DNA of 64,000 nucleotides from an uncultured bacterium (GCA_903826405.1 CAIKEH010000029.1:1-64000), one strand, 5' to 3'. Counted from the first letter of the stretch, positions 28,001-36,463 are shown. Notes: generated by a model not told the origin, from the sequence alone. Translations and numbers: made by a program.

Positions 28001-29426
28001 TGCATCCGTGGCATCACTCGGTTTCTTACCTATGGCGTTGAGCACAGGTGCGGGGGCTGAAGTACAAAGACCATTGGCTACAGTGGTGATCGGTGGGTTG
28101 ATCACTGCGACTTTTCTGACATTAGTCCTTTTACCAATATTGTACATGTGGCTGGAAAGGAAGAATATCAGCAAAAAAACGAACAGAGTCATATCCATAC
28201 TTCTGATATCATTTTTTTTGTCTTCCACTGGTAATTCACAAACTACAACTGGGAAGTTGATGAATCTGGATGACATGTTGAACCTGGCAGATGCGCAGAA
28301 CTTCTCCATACAAGCTTTGCACCGTGAGACAGCGTATTGGAAACAACTCCAGAATGCTGTCGCAGACCAGGGAAAAACATTGCTTGGGGCTGAATATGGT
28401 AAAATAAATAGCATGAACAATGATTCCCGATTTTCCATAAGTCAGTCATTCACCTTGCCGATCATTTACAATAGACAAAAGCAATTTTATAACGCTGCAG
28501 AAAATTCCCAAAAGGCATTAACTCTTTGGAAGCTGCAAGAACTTCACCGTGAAATCAAATTCTCATATTGGACAATGGCTGACTTGCTGAACAGACAGGC
28601 CTTGCTTCAGAAGCTGGACTCGGTATACAACAAAGTTTTGGAAGCTGCAGAACTGAGATTTAAAACCGGCGAGTCAAATCTTCTGGAAAAAATAAATGCA
28701 AAGGCACAATTGGCTCAATTGAAAATTCAGGAATCCCAGATTCAGTCGGACTTTAAGATCACCCAACAGAAGCTTCAATGGCTTTTGAATACAACTGAAC
28801 AAATCCAGCCGGACATCAGATCTATATCCACGAAAGCCCCAGAATGGGTAGATACAATTGACCTGATGGCCCATCCTTTGCTTAAATACAGGAAAGAACA
28901 AGTTGAACTGACCAAAGCACAGACAAGTTTGGATCGGAACAAGATGGTCCCCGATCTATCCGCAGGTTATAGCAATATGACCATAGTTGGATATCAAACA
29001 CCGGATGGAATATCGCAAAAGTATTATGGGCCAGGAAAAAGATTCGGTTCAGTGAATGTAAGTGTTGGGGTTCCTTTATTCACCAAAGCAACCCGCAACA
29101 AGGTAAAAGCAGGCAAATACGCTGAGGAGGCCACTGAGCTGAACCTAAAAGCCGCGGATCTTCAATTAAGAAGCCAGTTGATGCAATACAAAGAAGAATT
29201 CCATAAGCAACAAAAAATTGTTCAGTATTATGATACCGAGGGGCTTGATCAGGCAGAACTGATCATCCGGCATGCTTTACAGAACTTTGAAAAGGGCCAG
29301 ATCAGCTATTTGGAATGGACGATGATGATGCAAAACGCATCGGCCATTCAGCTGTCCAGACTTGATGCCATCCACAAATTGAACATGGTGCGTGTAGATA
29401 TAGAATATATCATCTCAAATTTATAA
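25053..29426 (+). CDS. cusA: CusA/CzcA-type heavy-metal RND pump fused to a TolC-like outer membrane factor
   Basis: 1457-residue fusion. Residues 1-1035 are a complete RND heavy-metal exporter: helix 1 (12-30), large periplasmic loops, and the proton-relay/metal signature D401, D407, E414 in DFGLIVDGAVIIVEA, equivalent to D402/D408/E415 of CzcA. Residues 1064-1457 are a TolC/CzcC-like outer membrane factor with long amphipathic helices. Between them (1041-1063) is a basic-hydrophobic stretch ending SSTGNSQ that looks like a signal peptide, so the polypeptide may be cut into pump and channel. The adaptor gene follows 7 nt later; no separate cusC gene exists here. Metal (Cu, Ag, Zn, Co or Cd) cannot be fixed from sequence. 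Confidence 0.94.
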   Translation: MLNHIIRFSVRNKLIIGILMLGLIGWGIFSFSKLPIDAVPDITNNQVLVITVSPSLAAPEVERLITFPIEQSTASIPGIEEIRSFSRFGLSLVTIVFNDRTDVYWARQQVSERLQQVRTEIPADAGNPFLGPVTTGLGEIFQYVIKPKKGYESSYTPTELRTIQDWIVRRQLLGTPGVADVSSFGGNLKQYEVSVNSDRLKSMNVTMEELFSALQHNNQNTGGAYIEKGPTALYIRSEGLVRTLDDIGRIYIKQTANGIPVYIKDVAEVKIGSAVKYGAMCYNDKGEVAGAVVMMLKGSNSSEVIRNVKEKIKSIEKTLPEGVEITPFLDRTKMVDNAIGTVKKNLIEGALIVIFILVVFLGNFRAGLIVASVIPLSMMFAVILMNALGVSGNLMSLGALDFGLIVDGAVIIVEAVMHRLYHSRQFNLSNSITQETMNDEVEKSAGKMMNSAVFGQIVILIVYLPILALVGIEGKMFKPMAQTVSFALIGAFILSLTYVPMVTSLFLSKKMNHRVNISDKLMRLIQRMYEPALRKALAYPKIITVSVIILFIFSFILLLRMGGEFIPKLEEGDFAVDTRLLTGSSLSQTIESTQQSAGILLKRFPEVEKVVTKIGSGEIPTDPMPIEASDMMVILKDKKEWTSAKSFDELADKMSKALEDVPGIMVGFQYPVQMRFNELMTGARQDVVCKIFGEDLDTLSAYSQKLGDVVGTVEGATDLYVEKVTGLPQIVIKYNNIQMSHYQLNVSEVNKVIRTAFAGESAGLIYENERRFELVVRLSQQSRKDLSDVQNLLIATPSGLQIPLYQVATVEIKEGTNQIQREDAKRRIVVGFNVRGRDVQSVVDELSLKINNQLKLPSGYFVTYGGQFENLVEAKKRLSTALPIALSLIMIMLYFAFGKLKYGLLIFSAIPLSAIGGIMALWLRGMPFSISAGVGFIALFGVAVLNGIVLITEFNRLKEQGMHDLEFIIREGTKNRLRPVLMTASVASLGFLPMALSTGAGAEVQRPLATVVIGGLITATFLTLVLLPILYMWLERKNISKKTNRVISILLISFFLSSTGNSQTTTGKLMNLDDMLNLADAQNFSIQALHRETAYWKQLQNAVADQGKTLLGAEYGKINSMNNDSRFSISQSFTLPIIYNRQKQFYNAAENSQKALTLWKLQELHREIKFSYWTMADLLNRQALLQKLDSVYNKVLEAAELRFKTGESNLLEKINAKAQLAQLKIQESQIQSDFKITQQKLQWLLNTTEQIQPDIRSISTKAPEWVDTIDLMAHPLLKYRKEQVELTKAQTSLDRNKMVPDLSAGYSNMTIVGYQTPDGISQKYYGPGKRFGSVNVSVGVPLFTKATRNKVKAGKYAEEATELNLKAADLQLRSQLMQYKEEFHKQQKIVQYYDTEGLDQAELIIRHALQNFEKGQISYLEWTMMMQNASAIQLSRLDAIHKLNMVRVDIEYIISNL

Positions 29427-29433
29427 CCGAATC

Positions 29434-30567
29434 ATGAATCGCTTTAAAATACTCATACTTTCAATCGTTTTTTTCTCAGCCTGCTCTTCCCCGAAAGTGG
29501 AGGCAAAGAAGGATTCCGTCCAGATCCAAACGGATCATGTTCAAATGACAGATGCACAAATGAAGATCGCAGGTGTTCAAACGGGCGTGGTCGTTCAACA
29601 AGCCATGAATACTTTTTTGAAAGTCAATGGGCATGTCGATGTGCCGCCTCAAAATATTGTCTCGGTAAGCTTTCCGATGGGGGGATATCTTCTTTCCACA
29701 AAACTACTTCCCGGGATGCATGTCGCAAAAGGTGAGGTGATCGCAACCATTGAAGATCAGTCACTGATTCAATTGCAGCAGGATTATCTGGTTTCAAAAT
29801 CCAGATTAACCTATCTGAAACAGGAATTTGAACGTCAAAAATTACTGAATGAAAACAATGTCAATGCTGCTAAAACTTTTCAATTGGCAGAATCTGAATA
29901 TTTCTCCCAGAAAGTGACATTGAAAGGATATGGGGAAAAATTGCTTTTAATAGGAATTGATCCTGCAAATCTTACAGAAGGTTCCATATCCAGGAGTGTG
30001 GCCATTCATTCACCTTTGAATGGGTTCGTGTCAAAAGTAAATGTCAATATAGGCAAATACGTCACACCTACCGATGTCTTGTTCGAATTGATCAACCCTG
30101 ATGACATGCATGCAGCACTGACGGTTTTTGAAAAAGATCTTAATAAAGTTAAGTCTGGACAGAATGTCAAGGTGTCGTTCGTTGATGAACCCGGGACGCT
30201 TTATGACTGTGAAGTGATACTGGTAACTAGAAACGTCGATGATAATCGCAGCGGCTTGGTACATTGTCATTTCAAGGGCCAACCCCAAAAACTTCTTCCG
30301 GGAATGTTCTTGAATGCGTCGATCAATATCCATATTGCTTCAGTACCAACCGTACCTGAAGAAGCTGTTGTCCGATTTGAAAATCGCTTTTATGTATTTG
30401 TATCCACATCGAAAAATGAATTCCAGATGGTTGAAGTGGAGATTGGAATGAAGGATAATGACCGACTGGAAGTGAGCTCCAAATTGAACGATTTTGAGAC
30501 AAAAACACTGGTAACTAAGAATGCGTATGCCTTATTGTCGAAAATGAAAAACACTTCAGAAGAATAG
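29434..30567 (+). CDS. cusB: Periplasmic adaptor (membrane fusion) lipoprotein of the RND efflux system
   Basis: 377-residue adaptor linking the RND pump to the outer membrane factor. Seen: signal peptide with lipobox FSAC, lipidated C17; a barrel-sandwich hybrid half with PMGGYL (about 70-110); a coiled-coil hairpin (about 112-165, DYLVSKSRLTYLKQEFERQ); second lipoyl half with HSPLNGFVSKVNVNIG (about 190-205); then beta-barrel and membrane-proximal domains. CusB-type methionine clusters are not evident, so the metal is open. Starts 7 nt after the pump gene; the two form one operon. Confidence 0.92.
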   Translation: MNRFKILILSIVFFSACSSPKVEAKKDSVQIQTDHVQMTDAQMKIAGVQTGVVVQQAMNTFLKVNGHVDVPPQNIVSVSFPMGGYLLSTKLLPGMHVAKGEVIATIEDQSLIQLQQDYLVSKSRLTYLKQEFERQKLLNENNVNAAKTFQLAESEYFSQKVTLKGYGEKLLLIGIDPANLTEGSISRSVAIHSPLNGFVSKVNVNIGKYVTPTDVLFELINPDDMHAALTVFEKDLNKVKSGQNVKVSFVDEPGTLYDCEVILVTRNVDDNRSGLVHCHFKGQPQKLLPGMFLNASINIHIASVPTVPEEAVVRFENRFYVFVSTSKNEFQMVEVEIGMKDNDRLEVSSKLNDFETKTLVTKNAYALLSKMKNTSEE

Positions 30568-30643
30568 ATTCTTTTAATTCATTATTCTTCATTCAAAACC
30601 CCCAAAAAGGGTCCCACGATTAAATATTGAAAGCCCTGTTTAG

Positions 30644-30716
30644 AGCGGAAGACGGGACTCGAACCCGCTACCTACAGCTTGGGAAGCTGTCGCTCTACCA
30701 GGTGAGCTACTTCCGC
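30644..30716 (-). tRNA. tRNA-Gly (anticodon CCC)
   Basis: Minus-strand 73-nt cloverleaf: acceptor GCGGAAG/CTTCCGC, D-arm GCTC/GAGC, anticodon stem ACAGC/GCTGT with loop TTCCCAA (anticodon CCC), T-arm GCGGG/CCCGT with TTCGAGT. CCA not encoded. Reads GGG codons. It lies 49 nt after the M16 gene stop on the same strand with no TAnnTTTG in the gap. Confidence 0.95.
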
Positions 30717-30765
30717 TTGACGAAGGTCAAGGTAGGAAATTATCCCTGACTTTTCCTCCGGGCAT

Positions 30766-32151
30766 TCAGAACTTCCAATCAAACTTTTTTGCCTGCTCCA
30801 ATATCTGCTGTCTGTCTCCGACCAAGACGAGCGACATATTCTCGGTCTTGAGTCGTTCTTTGGCGATCTGAGACACCTGCTGTGGAGTGACATCGTAAAT
30901 ACTCTTTACATAATTGGTCAGATAACTATCAGGTAATCCATATTTGTCCAGCATGCTCAATTGATTGATGATGCCGAATGGATCGGTGTTACGCAAAACG
31001 AAAATTCCGGATTCATAATTTTGAATGCTCTGCAGTTCCTCCTTTTCTGGAGGGGTGGATTGTAACTTCTTGATCTCTTTTACGATCTCCTGTATGGATT
31101 CTATCGTATGTTCACTGGTCACGTCAGCTGATTCCGCCCAGAAAGATGCACCTTTTCTGCTTTGAACATAGCTATATGGAGAGTAAGTATAACCTTTATT
31201 CTCCCGGATATTTGATGTGATTCTGGAGCCAAATGATCCGCCGAGCAAGGAGTTTGTGATACTCTGAGCCACATAGTCTTTTTCTGTGGGGCCATTTACC
31301 GGACCACCGATCTGAATCGTGGTTTGTGGGGCTCCCTTGCGATCGATGATGGCTGTATCCCGGCTGTATTTAGCTGTCACAGTAGGGTAGCTAAGAGCAG
31401 GCCCTGACTTCCATTTGGCGAGACCGGATGCGATGGCCGTATTGACGGCTTTTTCGTCAAATTGTCCAACCACATAGATGATGGAGCGTTTAGCGCCGAA
31501 ATTTGCCTGGTGGAAACTACGTGCATCTGCAATGGTGAATGCTTTTACCTGAGCCTCCGTAGGCATACCGGCGCCATAGGGATGGCTGCCATAGATCAAC
31601 TTACTGAACTTTTCCTCTGCTTGATTCTGGGGAACGGTCATATTTACACTCAGGTCTCTCAGCATATCATCTTTGATCCGGGCAGATTGCGATTCAGGTA
31701 ATGCTGGATTCATGACCATCTCACCGATAAGTCTGATGAATTCAGGAGCGAATTCTGACAGTACGGATCCTGATAGCATCACCTGTTCCATGCTTACGCT
31801 GAGACTGACCTCACCACCCATGGATGCCGCCTTGGCTGAAATGGACTTAAAATCGAGTGCTTTAGTCCCTTCCTTGATGAGTTTGCCCGTGAAATCAGCC
31901 ATGCCATTCTTGCCAGAGGGATCATGCATATTCCCCGTCCTCACGATCAACGCGATGCTGGCTTTTGGCAATGAACCATATTTGACCAAAGTGGTTTTCA
32001 TTCCATTGGGCAATGTGGCTATCTTTTTTTCAGACAATTTGAAATCGTGGGGCATTCCACCTGTTGGGGGTGTCACCTTCTGTGCCTGTGACGAAAAGGT
32101 CAGCAGAGCTCCAAGTATCATAAAACTTGTCAATTGAAATATCTTTTTCAT
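30766..32151 (-). CDS. M16-family peptidase-like protein, non-catalytic partner
   Basis: 461-residue exported protein with the two-repeat M16 fold (about 40-220 and 230-455). Seen: signal peptide (1-23, ending SSQA). The zinc-binding HxxEH motif is missing: the corresponding segment reads GMADFTGKLIKEGT. The glycine-rich C-terminal features of M16B non-catalytic subunits (SLLGGSFGSRITSNIREN, GYTYSPYS) are present. It should pair with the active M16 protein encoded immediately upstream, like the beta subunit of mitochondrial processing peptidase or paired M16B clamps. The genes overlap by 1 nt (ATGA), consistent with a fixed 1:1 complex. Periplasmic substrate unknown. Confidence 0.9.
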   Translation of the reverse strand: MKKIFQLTSFMILGALLTFSSQAQKVTPPTGGMPHDFKLSEKKIATLPNGMKTTLVKYGSLPKASIALIVRTGNMHDPSGKNGMADFTGKLIKEGTKALDFKSISAKAASMGGEVSLSVSMEQVMLSGSVLSEFAPEFIRLIGEMVMNPALPESQSARIKDDMLRDLSVNMTVPQNQAEEKFSKLIYGSHPYGAGMPTEAQVKAFTIADARSFHQANFGAKRSIIYVVGQFDEKAVNTAIASGLAKWKSGPALSYPTVTAKYSRDTAIIDRKGAPQTTIQIGGPVNGPTEKDYVAQSITNSLLGGSFGSRITSNIRENKGYTYSPYSYVQSRKGASFWAESADVTSEHTIESIQEIVKEIKKLQSTPPEKEELQSIQNYESGIFVLRNTDPFGIINQLSMLDKYGLPDSYLTNYVKSIYDVTPQQVSQIAKERLKTENMSLVLVGDRQQILEQAKKFDWKF

Positions 32152-33539
32152 CAGTTGCTTGATTTAGGGTCAATAATCAGGATGGTCCGGTTTGAGGAGC
32201 GCAGGTATTCCTTAGCTGTTTTTTTGATCAGTTCAGGAGTGATTTTGGAGAATTCCTTTTCCAGTGAATTGATCCTGTTCGGATCATTATCGAAGAGAGC
32301 GAAAACGGCCAGCAGGTCGATCTTGCCGATCCCGAACTGTGAAGCCATCTGATCGTAAAGATTCGAACGCATCTTGATCAGTGCGGTGTTGATATCCGCC
32401 TGAGTGACCTGATTCATCATATAATCAACAGCTTTGTCATATTCTTTGATGATGGCATCGGGTGGGGTTTTTGCATCGTAAATGAGATCAGACATCCAGA
32501 CCATCGGTCCCTGATAATTGAACATGTTTCCCAGATAATTGATCCCACCAGACATCCTTCCCGCATATCCTTTTTCTTGTACGATGGATTGATACAGGCG
32601 GCTGTCCTGACCTTGAATCAGCATCTGATCGATCAGGCCCATGGCGAACCATTCTGGCGAATTTCTCTCAGGCATCTTGTATGCCACAGCCAAAGCGGGT
32701 TTGTTGGCTAATTTGTCTTCTTTAACAGCCCTTTTTTCAGATGTCTGTACAGGTTCGCTGATGTCTGGCCTGGGAGGTAGTGTTGCAGAGGGAATGCCAC
32801 TGAAGTACTGTTCGATCCATTTGCGGGCATCTGTCACTTCAAAGTCTCCAACTACAACAAGGGCTGCATTATTAGGAGCATAATAAGTCTTGAAGAAACT
32901 ATTCACATCTTCAAGCTTGGCGGAATCCAGATCAGCCAAATCTCCATAGAAATTATGAGCATTATGCCAGTTTGTATTGGCATATTGTGGCATGTCTAGC
33001 CAGGGAAAACCTCCATACGGCTGGTTCAAAACATTGACCTTTACTTCGTTTTTTACCACACCTTGTTGATTGGCCAGATTTGATTGATCAATTTTAAGGC
33101 CTCTCATCCGGTCCGCTTCAGCCCATAGAGCTGTCTCCAATTTATGGGCTGGCAGAACTTCGAAATAATTGGTGAAGTCGAATCGGGTGGAACCGTTCAG
33201 GATGCCACCACTTTTTTGGACAAGCTGGATGAACTCCATCTTACCTAAATTCTCTGAACCTTGGAACATCATATGTTCGAAAAGATGTGCGAAACCAGTA
33301 CGGTTGCGGGGCTCTATTCGAAAGCCTATATTATAATATACACCCACCCCAATAATAGGGGCAGACTTATCCGGAGAAAGAACCACTTTGAGACCATTGG
33401 GCAGTTTAAAATAAGTCACTGGCACCTCTAAACCGGGCCCTGATCTGGCAAGAACGGGATTGGAGAACAAATTGGAAAGAAAAATAGCTGACAACAAGGC
33501 CACTATGAAACCTTTCATTTTAATCCTTGAGTGAGACAT
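32151..33539 (-). CDS. M16-family zinc metallopeptidase, catalytic partner
   Basis: 462-residue exported peptidase. Seen: signal peptide (about 1-31, ending VLARS), inverted zinc motif H85-L-F-E88-H89 (AHLFEHMMF), and the distal ligand E165 in VVKNEVKV exactly 76 residues after H89, the normal M16 spacing; second, inactive repeat in the C-terminal half with GRMSGGINYLGN. Presumed to degrade peptides in the periplasm together with the non-catalytic partner whose ATG overlaps its stop codon. Followed by tRNA-Gly downstream of the pair. No promoter consensus was seen in the 170-nt gap upstream. Confidence 0.93.
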   Translation of the reverse strand: MSHSRIKMKGFIVALLSAIFLSNLFSNPVLARSGPGLEVPVTYFKLPNGLKVVLSPDKSAPIIGVGVYYNIGFRIEPRNRTGFAHLFEHMMFQGSENLGKMEFIQLVQKSGGILNGSTRFDFTNYFEVLPAHKLETALWAEADRMRGLKIDQSNLANQQGVVKNEVKVNVLNQPYGGFPWLDMPQYANTNWHNAHNFYGDLADLDSAKLEDVNSFFKTYYAPNNAALVVVGDFEVTDARKWIEQYFSGIPSATLPPRPDISEPVQTSEKRAVKEDKLANKPALAVAYKMPERNSPEWFAMGLIDQMLIQGQDSRLYQSIVQEKGYAGRMSGGINYLGNMFNYQGPMVWMSDLIYDAKTPPDAIIKEYDKAVDYMMNQVTQADINTALIKMRSNLYDQMASQFGIGKIDLLAVFALFDNDPNRINSLEKEFSKITPELIKKTAKEYLRSSNRTILIIDPKSSN

Positions 33540-33709
33540 ATTCAGGAAAATTGATGTGTCGCCAATTTAAGACAAGATGTTATCTTGAAAAAGAAAAATT
33601 GATAAGTGGTATCATAGCCACTAGATGGTTGAAAATTACGTCGTTAGTTGGTCAACAGACCCTAATTTGTTTTTATAATTCGATAAGGAGATTAACAGGT
33701 CAGATCGAA

Positions 33710-34225
33710 TCAACCAGGCACTTTGGTATGCATCCGAGTCGACAACCAACTTTCCTTGACGGGGACAACCCATTTTTCGACAAGATCCTTTTTCGTGAGG
33801 ATAGTATTGTTGAAATAAAGGGTATCAGCCATGATATAGCCTTGTAGACAGGCATGATTGAAATCTGACAGAGCTAATATTTCCACTTTCTCTTCCTTGA
33901 TGAAAGCTAAAGTGGTACGGTCAAAGAGCCTCACCTGAAATGAATGTTCAAGATCACGGATGAACCTTACTGAACTGTCTGTACTGCATCCGCTTACCTG
34001 AACACTGGTTTCATCCCCCATAAGAACAATGAAACGACCAAAGAAAAGGGTACCAAAACCTTTTACCTTGGACCCATGGGCATTCCAAACAGCCAGAAAA
34101 CTCTTTAAACGATCCTCGATTTCAATAGACTCGGAAAGACTGAAAAGACGGCTCGACTGATAGATCCAAATCCGGGAGTTTTCACTGAAATCTTCTGGAA
34201 GCATGCTTTTATAATCCAAATTCAT
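33710..34225 (-). CDS. Conserved Bacteroidota protein of unknown function
   Basis: 171 residues, no signal peptide and no membrane segment. The visible pattern, IWIYQSSRLFSL near 20-30, VWNAHGSKVKGFGTLFFGRFIVLM (about 46-70) and SGCSTDSSVRFI (78-89), recurs in a widespread Bacteroidota family; it is sometimes labelled as an ABC transporter ATPase, yet no Walker A or B motif is present here, so that name is not supported. The invariant-looking cysteine C80 in SGCSTDSS could be functional. It starts 38 nt after the stop of the iron-sulfur protein gene upstream, and this pairing suggests a shared job in electron transfer (inference). Confidence 0.75.
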   Translation of the reverse strand: MNLDYKSMLPEDFSENSRIWIYQSSRLFSLSESIEIEDRLKSFLAVWNAHGSKVKGFGTLFFGRFIVLMGDETSVQVSGCSTDSSVRFIRDLEHSFQVRLFDRTTLAFIKEEKVEILALSDFNHACLQGYIMADTLYFNNTILTKKDLVEKWVVPVKESWLSTRMHTKVPG

Positions 34226-34263
34226 GTTGCTAAGTTAAACATATGTACAGTAACATATTATGC

Positions 34264-35043
34264 TCAAACCATTGACTTTTCAATGAGTTCTGCAATGTCC
34301 AGAACAGACACCTCAGAATCCTTTTCCTTCAACTTCACCCCATCAGTGATCATGGTATTGCAAAAAGGGCATGCTACAGCGATCACTCCCGCGCCAGTTC
34401 CAAGAGCTTCTTCGCTTCTTTCCAGATTGATACGGCCGTTCCCTTTTTCCTCTTCCTTGAACATCTGTGCACCACCTGCCCCACAACAAAGTCCGTTTGA
34501 ACGACAGCGTTTCATTTCGACCAACTCGGCATCAAGTACTTCCAGTATCTTTCGTGGGGCTTCATAGACATTATTCGCTCTACCCAGATAACAGGAATCA
34601 TGATAGGTTATCTTTTTACCTCTGAATGAACCACCTTCTTTCATCTTGATCTTCCCCTTATCTATGAAATCCTGGATCAGTTCCGTATGATGAATTACTT
34701 CATAGTTTCCACCTAACTCCGGGTACTCGTTCTTAAGTGTATTGAAACAATGAGGACATGCAGTCACGATTTTTTTGACCCCGTAATTATTCAGTATCTG
34801 TATATTCTGAAAAGCCATCATCTGGAACATGAACTCATTCCCAGCACGGCGAGCGGGGTCACCTGTGCACATCTCCTCCTTACCTAAAATGGCATAGTTC
34901 ACTTCCAAACGATCCAATATGGAAGAAAATGCCTTGGTGACACGTTGAGCACGTTGATCAAAACTTCCCGCACAGCCAACCCAGAAAAGGATCTCAGGAT
35001 TTTCTCCAGCTGCAAACCGTTCAGACATAATAGGCACCGGCAT
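34264..35043 (-). CDS. HdrD-like cysteine-rich (CCG-domain) iron-sulfur oxidoreductase subunit
   Basis: Cytosolic 259-residue protein with two CCG domains, the module that binds special [4Fe-4S] clusters in heterodisulfide reductase, glycolate oxidase GlcF and lactate-utilisation LutA. Seen (numbered from this start): first domain C24, C59, C96, C99 (CPHC); second domain C151, C186-C187 (CCGAGG), C225, C228 (CPFC). An in-frame ATG at 35112 would add 23 residues, but a -7 promoter box at 35066-35073 lies between the two starts and MPVPIMSERFAAGEN is the usual family N-terminus, so 35043 is chosen. The expected partner subunit is encoded 4 kb away at 39167-40492 instead of next door. Confidence 0.87.
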   Translation of the reverse strand: MPVPIMSERFAAGENPEILFWVGCAGSFDQRAQRVTKAFSSILDRLEVNYAILGKEEMCTGDPARRAGNEFMFQMMAFQNIQILNNYGVKKIVTACPHCFNTLKNEYPELGGNYEVIHHTELIQDFIDKGKIKMKEGGSFRGKKITYHDSCYLGRANNVYEAPRKILEVLDAELVEMKRCRSNGLCCGAGGAQMFKEEEKGNGRINLERSEEALGTGAGVIAVACPFCNTMITDGVKLKEKDSEVSVLDIAELIEKSMV

Positions 35044-35065
35044 ATTCTTTAAACAATGTTTACTC

Positions 35066-35073
35066 CAAATATA
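35066..35073 (-). promoter_or_regulatory. -7 box ahead of the CCG-domain gene
   Basis: TATATTTG on the minus strand fits TAnnTTTG; predicted start near 35058, giving a 15-nt leader to the ATG at 35043. The nearest TTTG upstream (35103-35100) is 26 nt away, longer than ideal. Confidence 0.4.
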
Positions 35074-35230
35074 CGTACTATACCTCTTGGAAACGGTTTC
35101 AAAATTCGCCATGAAAAAACATCGCAGGGGAAAGCAAGCTTAGCGTCAAATCGTATTCTTATTCATCGTCGGTTCAACATATCTTGACTTCACCAAGTAG
35201 AGCACATAAACACAATTGAAGTCAATATAT

Positions 35231-35238
35231 TATTTTTG
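35231..35238 (+). promoter_or_regulatory. -7 box ahead of the ATP-grasp gene
   Basis: TATTTTTG matches TAnnTTTG and lies 59 nt before the ATG at 35298. No TTG at the ideal -33 distance (a TTG is 12 nt upstream), so only half the promoter is supported. Confidence 0.4.
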
Positions 35239-35297
35239 CGGATACCAGAACAGGTGATTTCGGACATTTCTAAACAATTGAAACGATCAAGATACAG

Positions 35298-36365
35298 TTG
35301 ATGTTTTCAAAACTACACTTATCCAAAAACCCTTTTTTGATACGTCTATTAAATTGGGAATTCTGGTCTTTTAATTCTATTTATTTCTGGATCATGCCAA
35401 TATGGTTTTTACTTTGTTTGCGTGCCCGATCTTTCTTTTTTTTTAGCACATCTAATCCCGGCTTCGAAAATGGCGGCTTCACCGGTGAATCCAAAAAGGA
35501 TATCCATTCCATTTTACCTATTGATCTATATCCGCCCACCATGCATTTCAGATATGGCACTTCAAGTGAAAAGGTGATTTCAGAACTTCGAGAGTCAGGT
35601 TTTGAACTTCCCTTGATCGGAAAGCCTGATGTTGGCGGTCGGGGTAGAGGAATACGGTTTTTGTACTCAGAGAAAGACATAGTTGAGTACGCTCGAAATT
35701 GCACATTGGACTACCACATTCAGTCAGTAATCCGCTGGCCAAATGAAGTAGGAATTTTTTATACCAGGATCCCGGGTGAAACAAAGGGTAAAATAACAGG
35801 TTTGGTCAAAAAAGAGTTTCTTTCCATTACAGGTGATGGCCAACAAACTTTGATCGAATTGATCAAAAATGATAAAAGATCAATCATGTACCTCACCTAC
35901 ATAACCCAAGCCCATGCGGGGAAATTGGATATGGTGATCCCATGCGGTGAAAGATACGTGCTCAGCCCATATGGAAACCATGCAAGAGGTTCACTTTTCA
36001 TAGACGACACCCATCTAGTTGATGACGAACTGAATCAAATGATGGACAAACTTGCCGCCCGGATACCTGATTTCCATTTCGGAAGGGTCGATATACGTTA
36101 TCGGGATTGGGAATCATTGAAAAAGGGACTCGACTGTACCCTGATCGAGGTCAATGGAGCGGGTTCGGAACCCACTCATATTTACGATCCTCGGCATTCC
36201 CTTTTTCATGCGTGGAAGGTGATCATCCAACACTGGATCACCCTTTATAAAATTAGCAAGGCGAACCACGAAAGAGGCCACCGTTATATGAGTTTCCGGG
36301 AAGGAATCAACATGTTGCGTAAAGACAGAGAATTCTCCAAGAAACTGAATGGCTTGCCCATTTGA
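35298..36365 (+). CDS. Membrane-anchored ATP-grasp protein
   Basis: 355 residues. An N-terminal hydrophobic hairpin or helix (about 28-50, FWIMPIWFLLCLRARSFFFF) is followed by an ATP-grasp fold: KPDVGGRGRGIRFL (about 112-126) as the nucleotide-binding glycine loop, and a C-terminal metal-binding block FGRVDIRYRDW ... TLIEVNGAGSEPTHIYDP (about 265-300). D-alanine-D-alanine-ligase-like, so it should form an amide or peptide-like bond or phosphorylate a carboxylate at the membrane; the substrate is unknown. First gene of a plus-strand run with an MFS and a LysE-type transporter. A biosynthesis-plus-export cassette is conceivable but not shown. Confidence 0.78.
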   Translation: MMFSKLHLSKNPFLIRLLNWEFWSFNSIYFWIMPIWFLLCLRARSFFFFSTSNPGFENGGFTGESKKDIHSILPIDLYPPTMHFRYGTSSEKVISELRESGFELPLIGKPDVGGRGRGIRFLYSEKDIVEYARNCTLDYHIQSVIRWPNEVGIFYTRIPGETKGKITGLVKKEFLSITGDGQQTLIELIKNDKRSIMYLTYITQAHAGKLDMVIPCGERYVLSPYGNHARGSLFIDDTHLVDDELNQMMDKLAARIPDFHFGRVDIRYRDWESLKKGLDCTLIEVNGAGSEPTHIYDPRHSLFHAWKVIIQHWITLYKISKANHERGHRYMSFREGINMLRKDREFSKKLNGLPI

Positions 36366-36463
36366 AATTCTTTTGCTGCCATTTCACATTCTTCACAGGA
36401 TCCTCCGGGCAACGTCATTATTTACCCCCTCGATTTTGGATTTATGATATATTTACCAACAGC

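Noticed and set aside
32151-33539. Mitochondrial-type presequence processing role for the M16 pair
   Set aside because: Both proteins have bacterial signal peptides; only the pairing logic resembles the mitochondrial enzyme.
35041-35112. Longer N-terminus of the CCG-domain protein (start at 35112)
   Set aside because: A -7 promoter box lies inside the extension and the family N-terminus matches the later ATG at 35043.
36362-36463. TTG-initiated extension of the MFS protein
   Set aside because: Overlaps the preceding stop and adds a Cys/Phe-rich segment not seen in transporters; ATG at 36464 gives a normal start.
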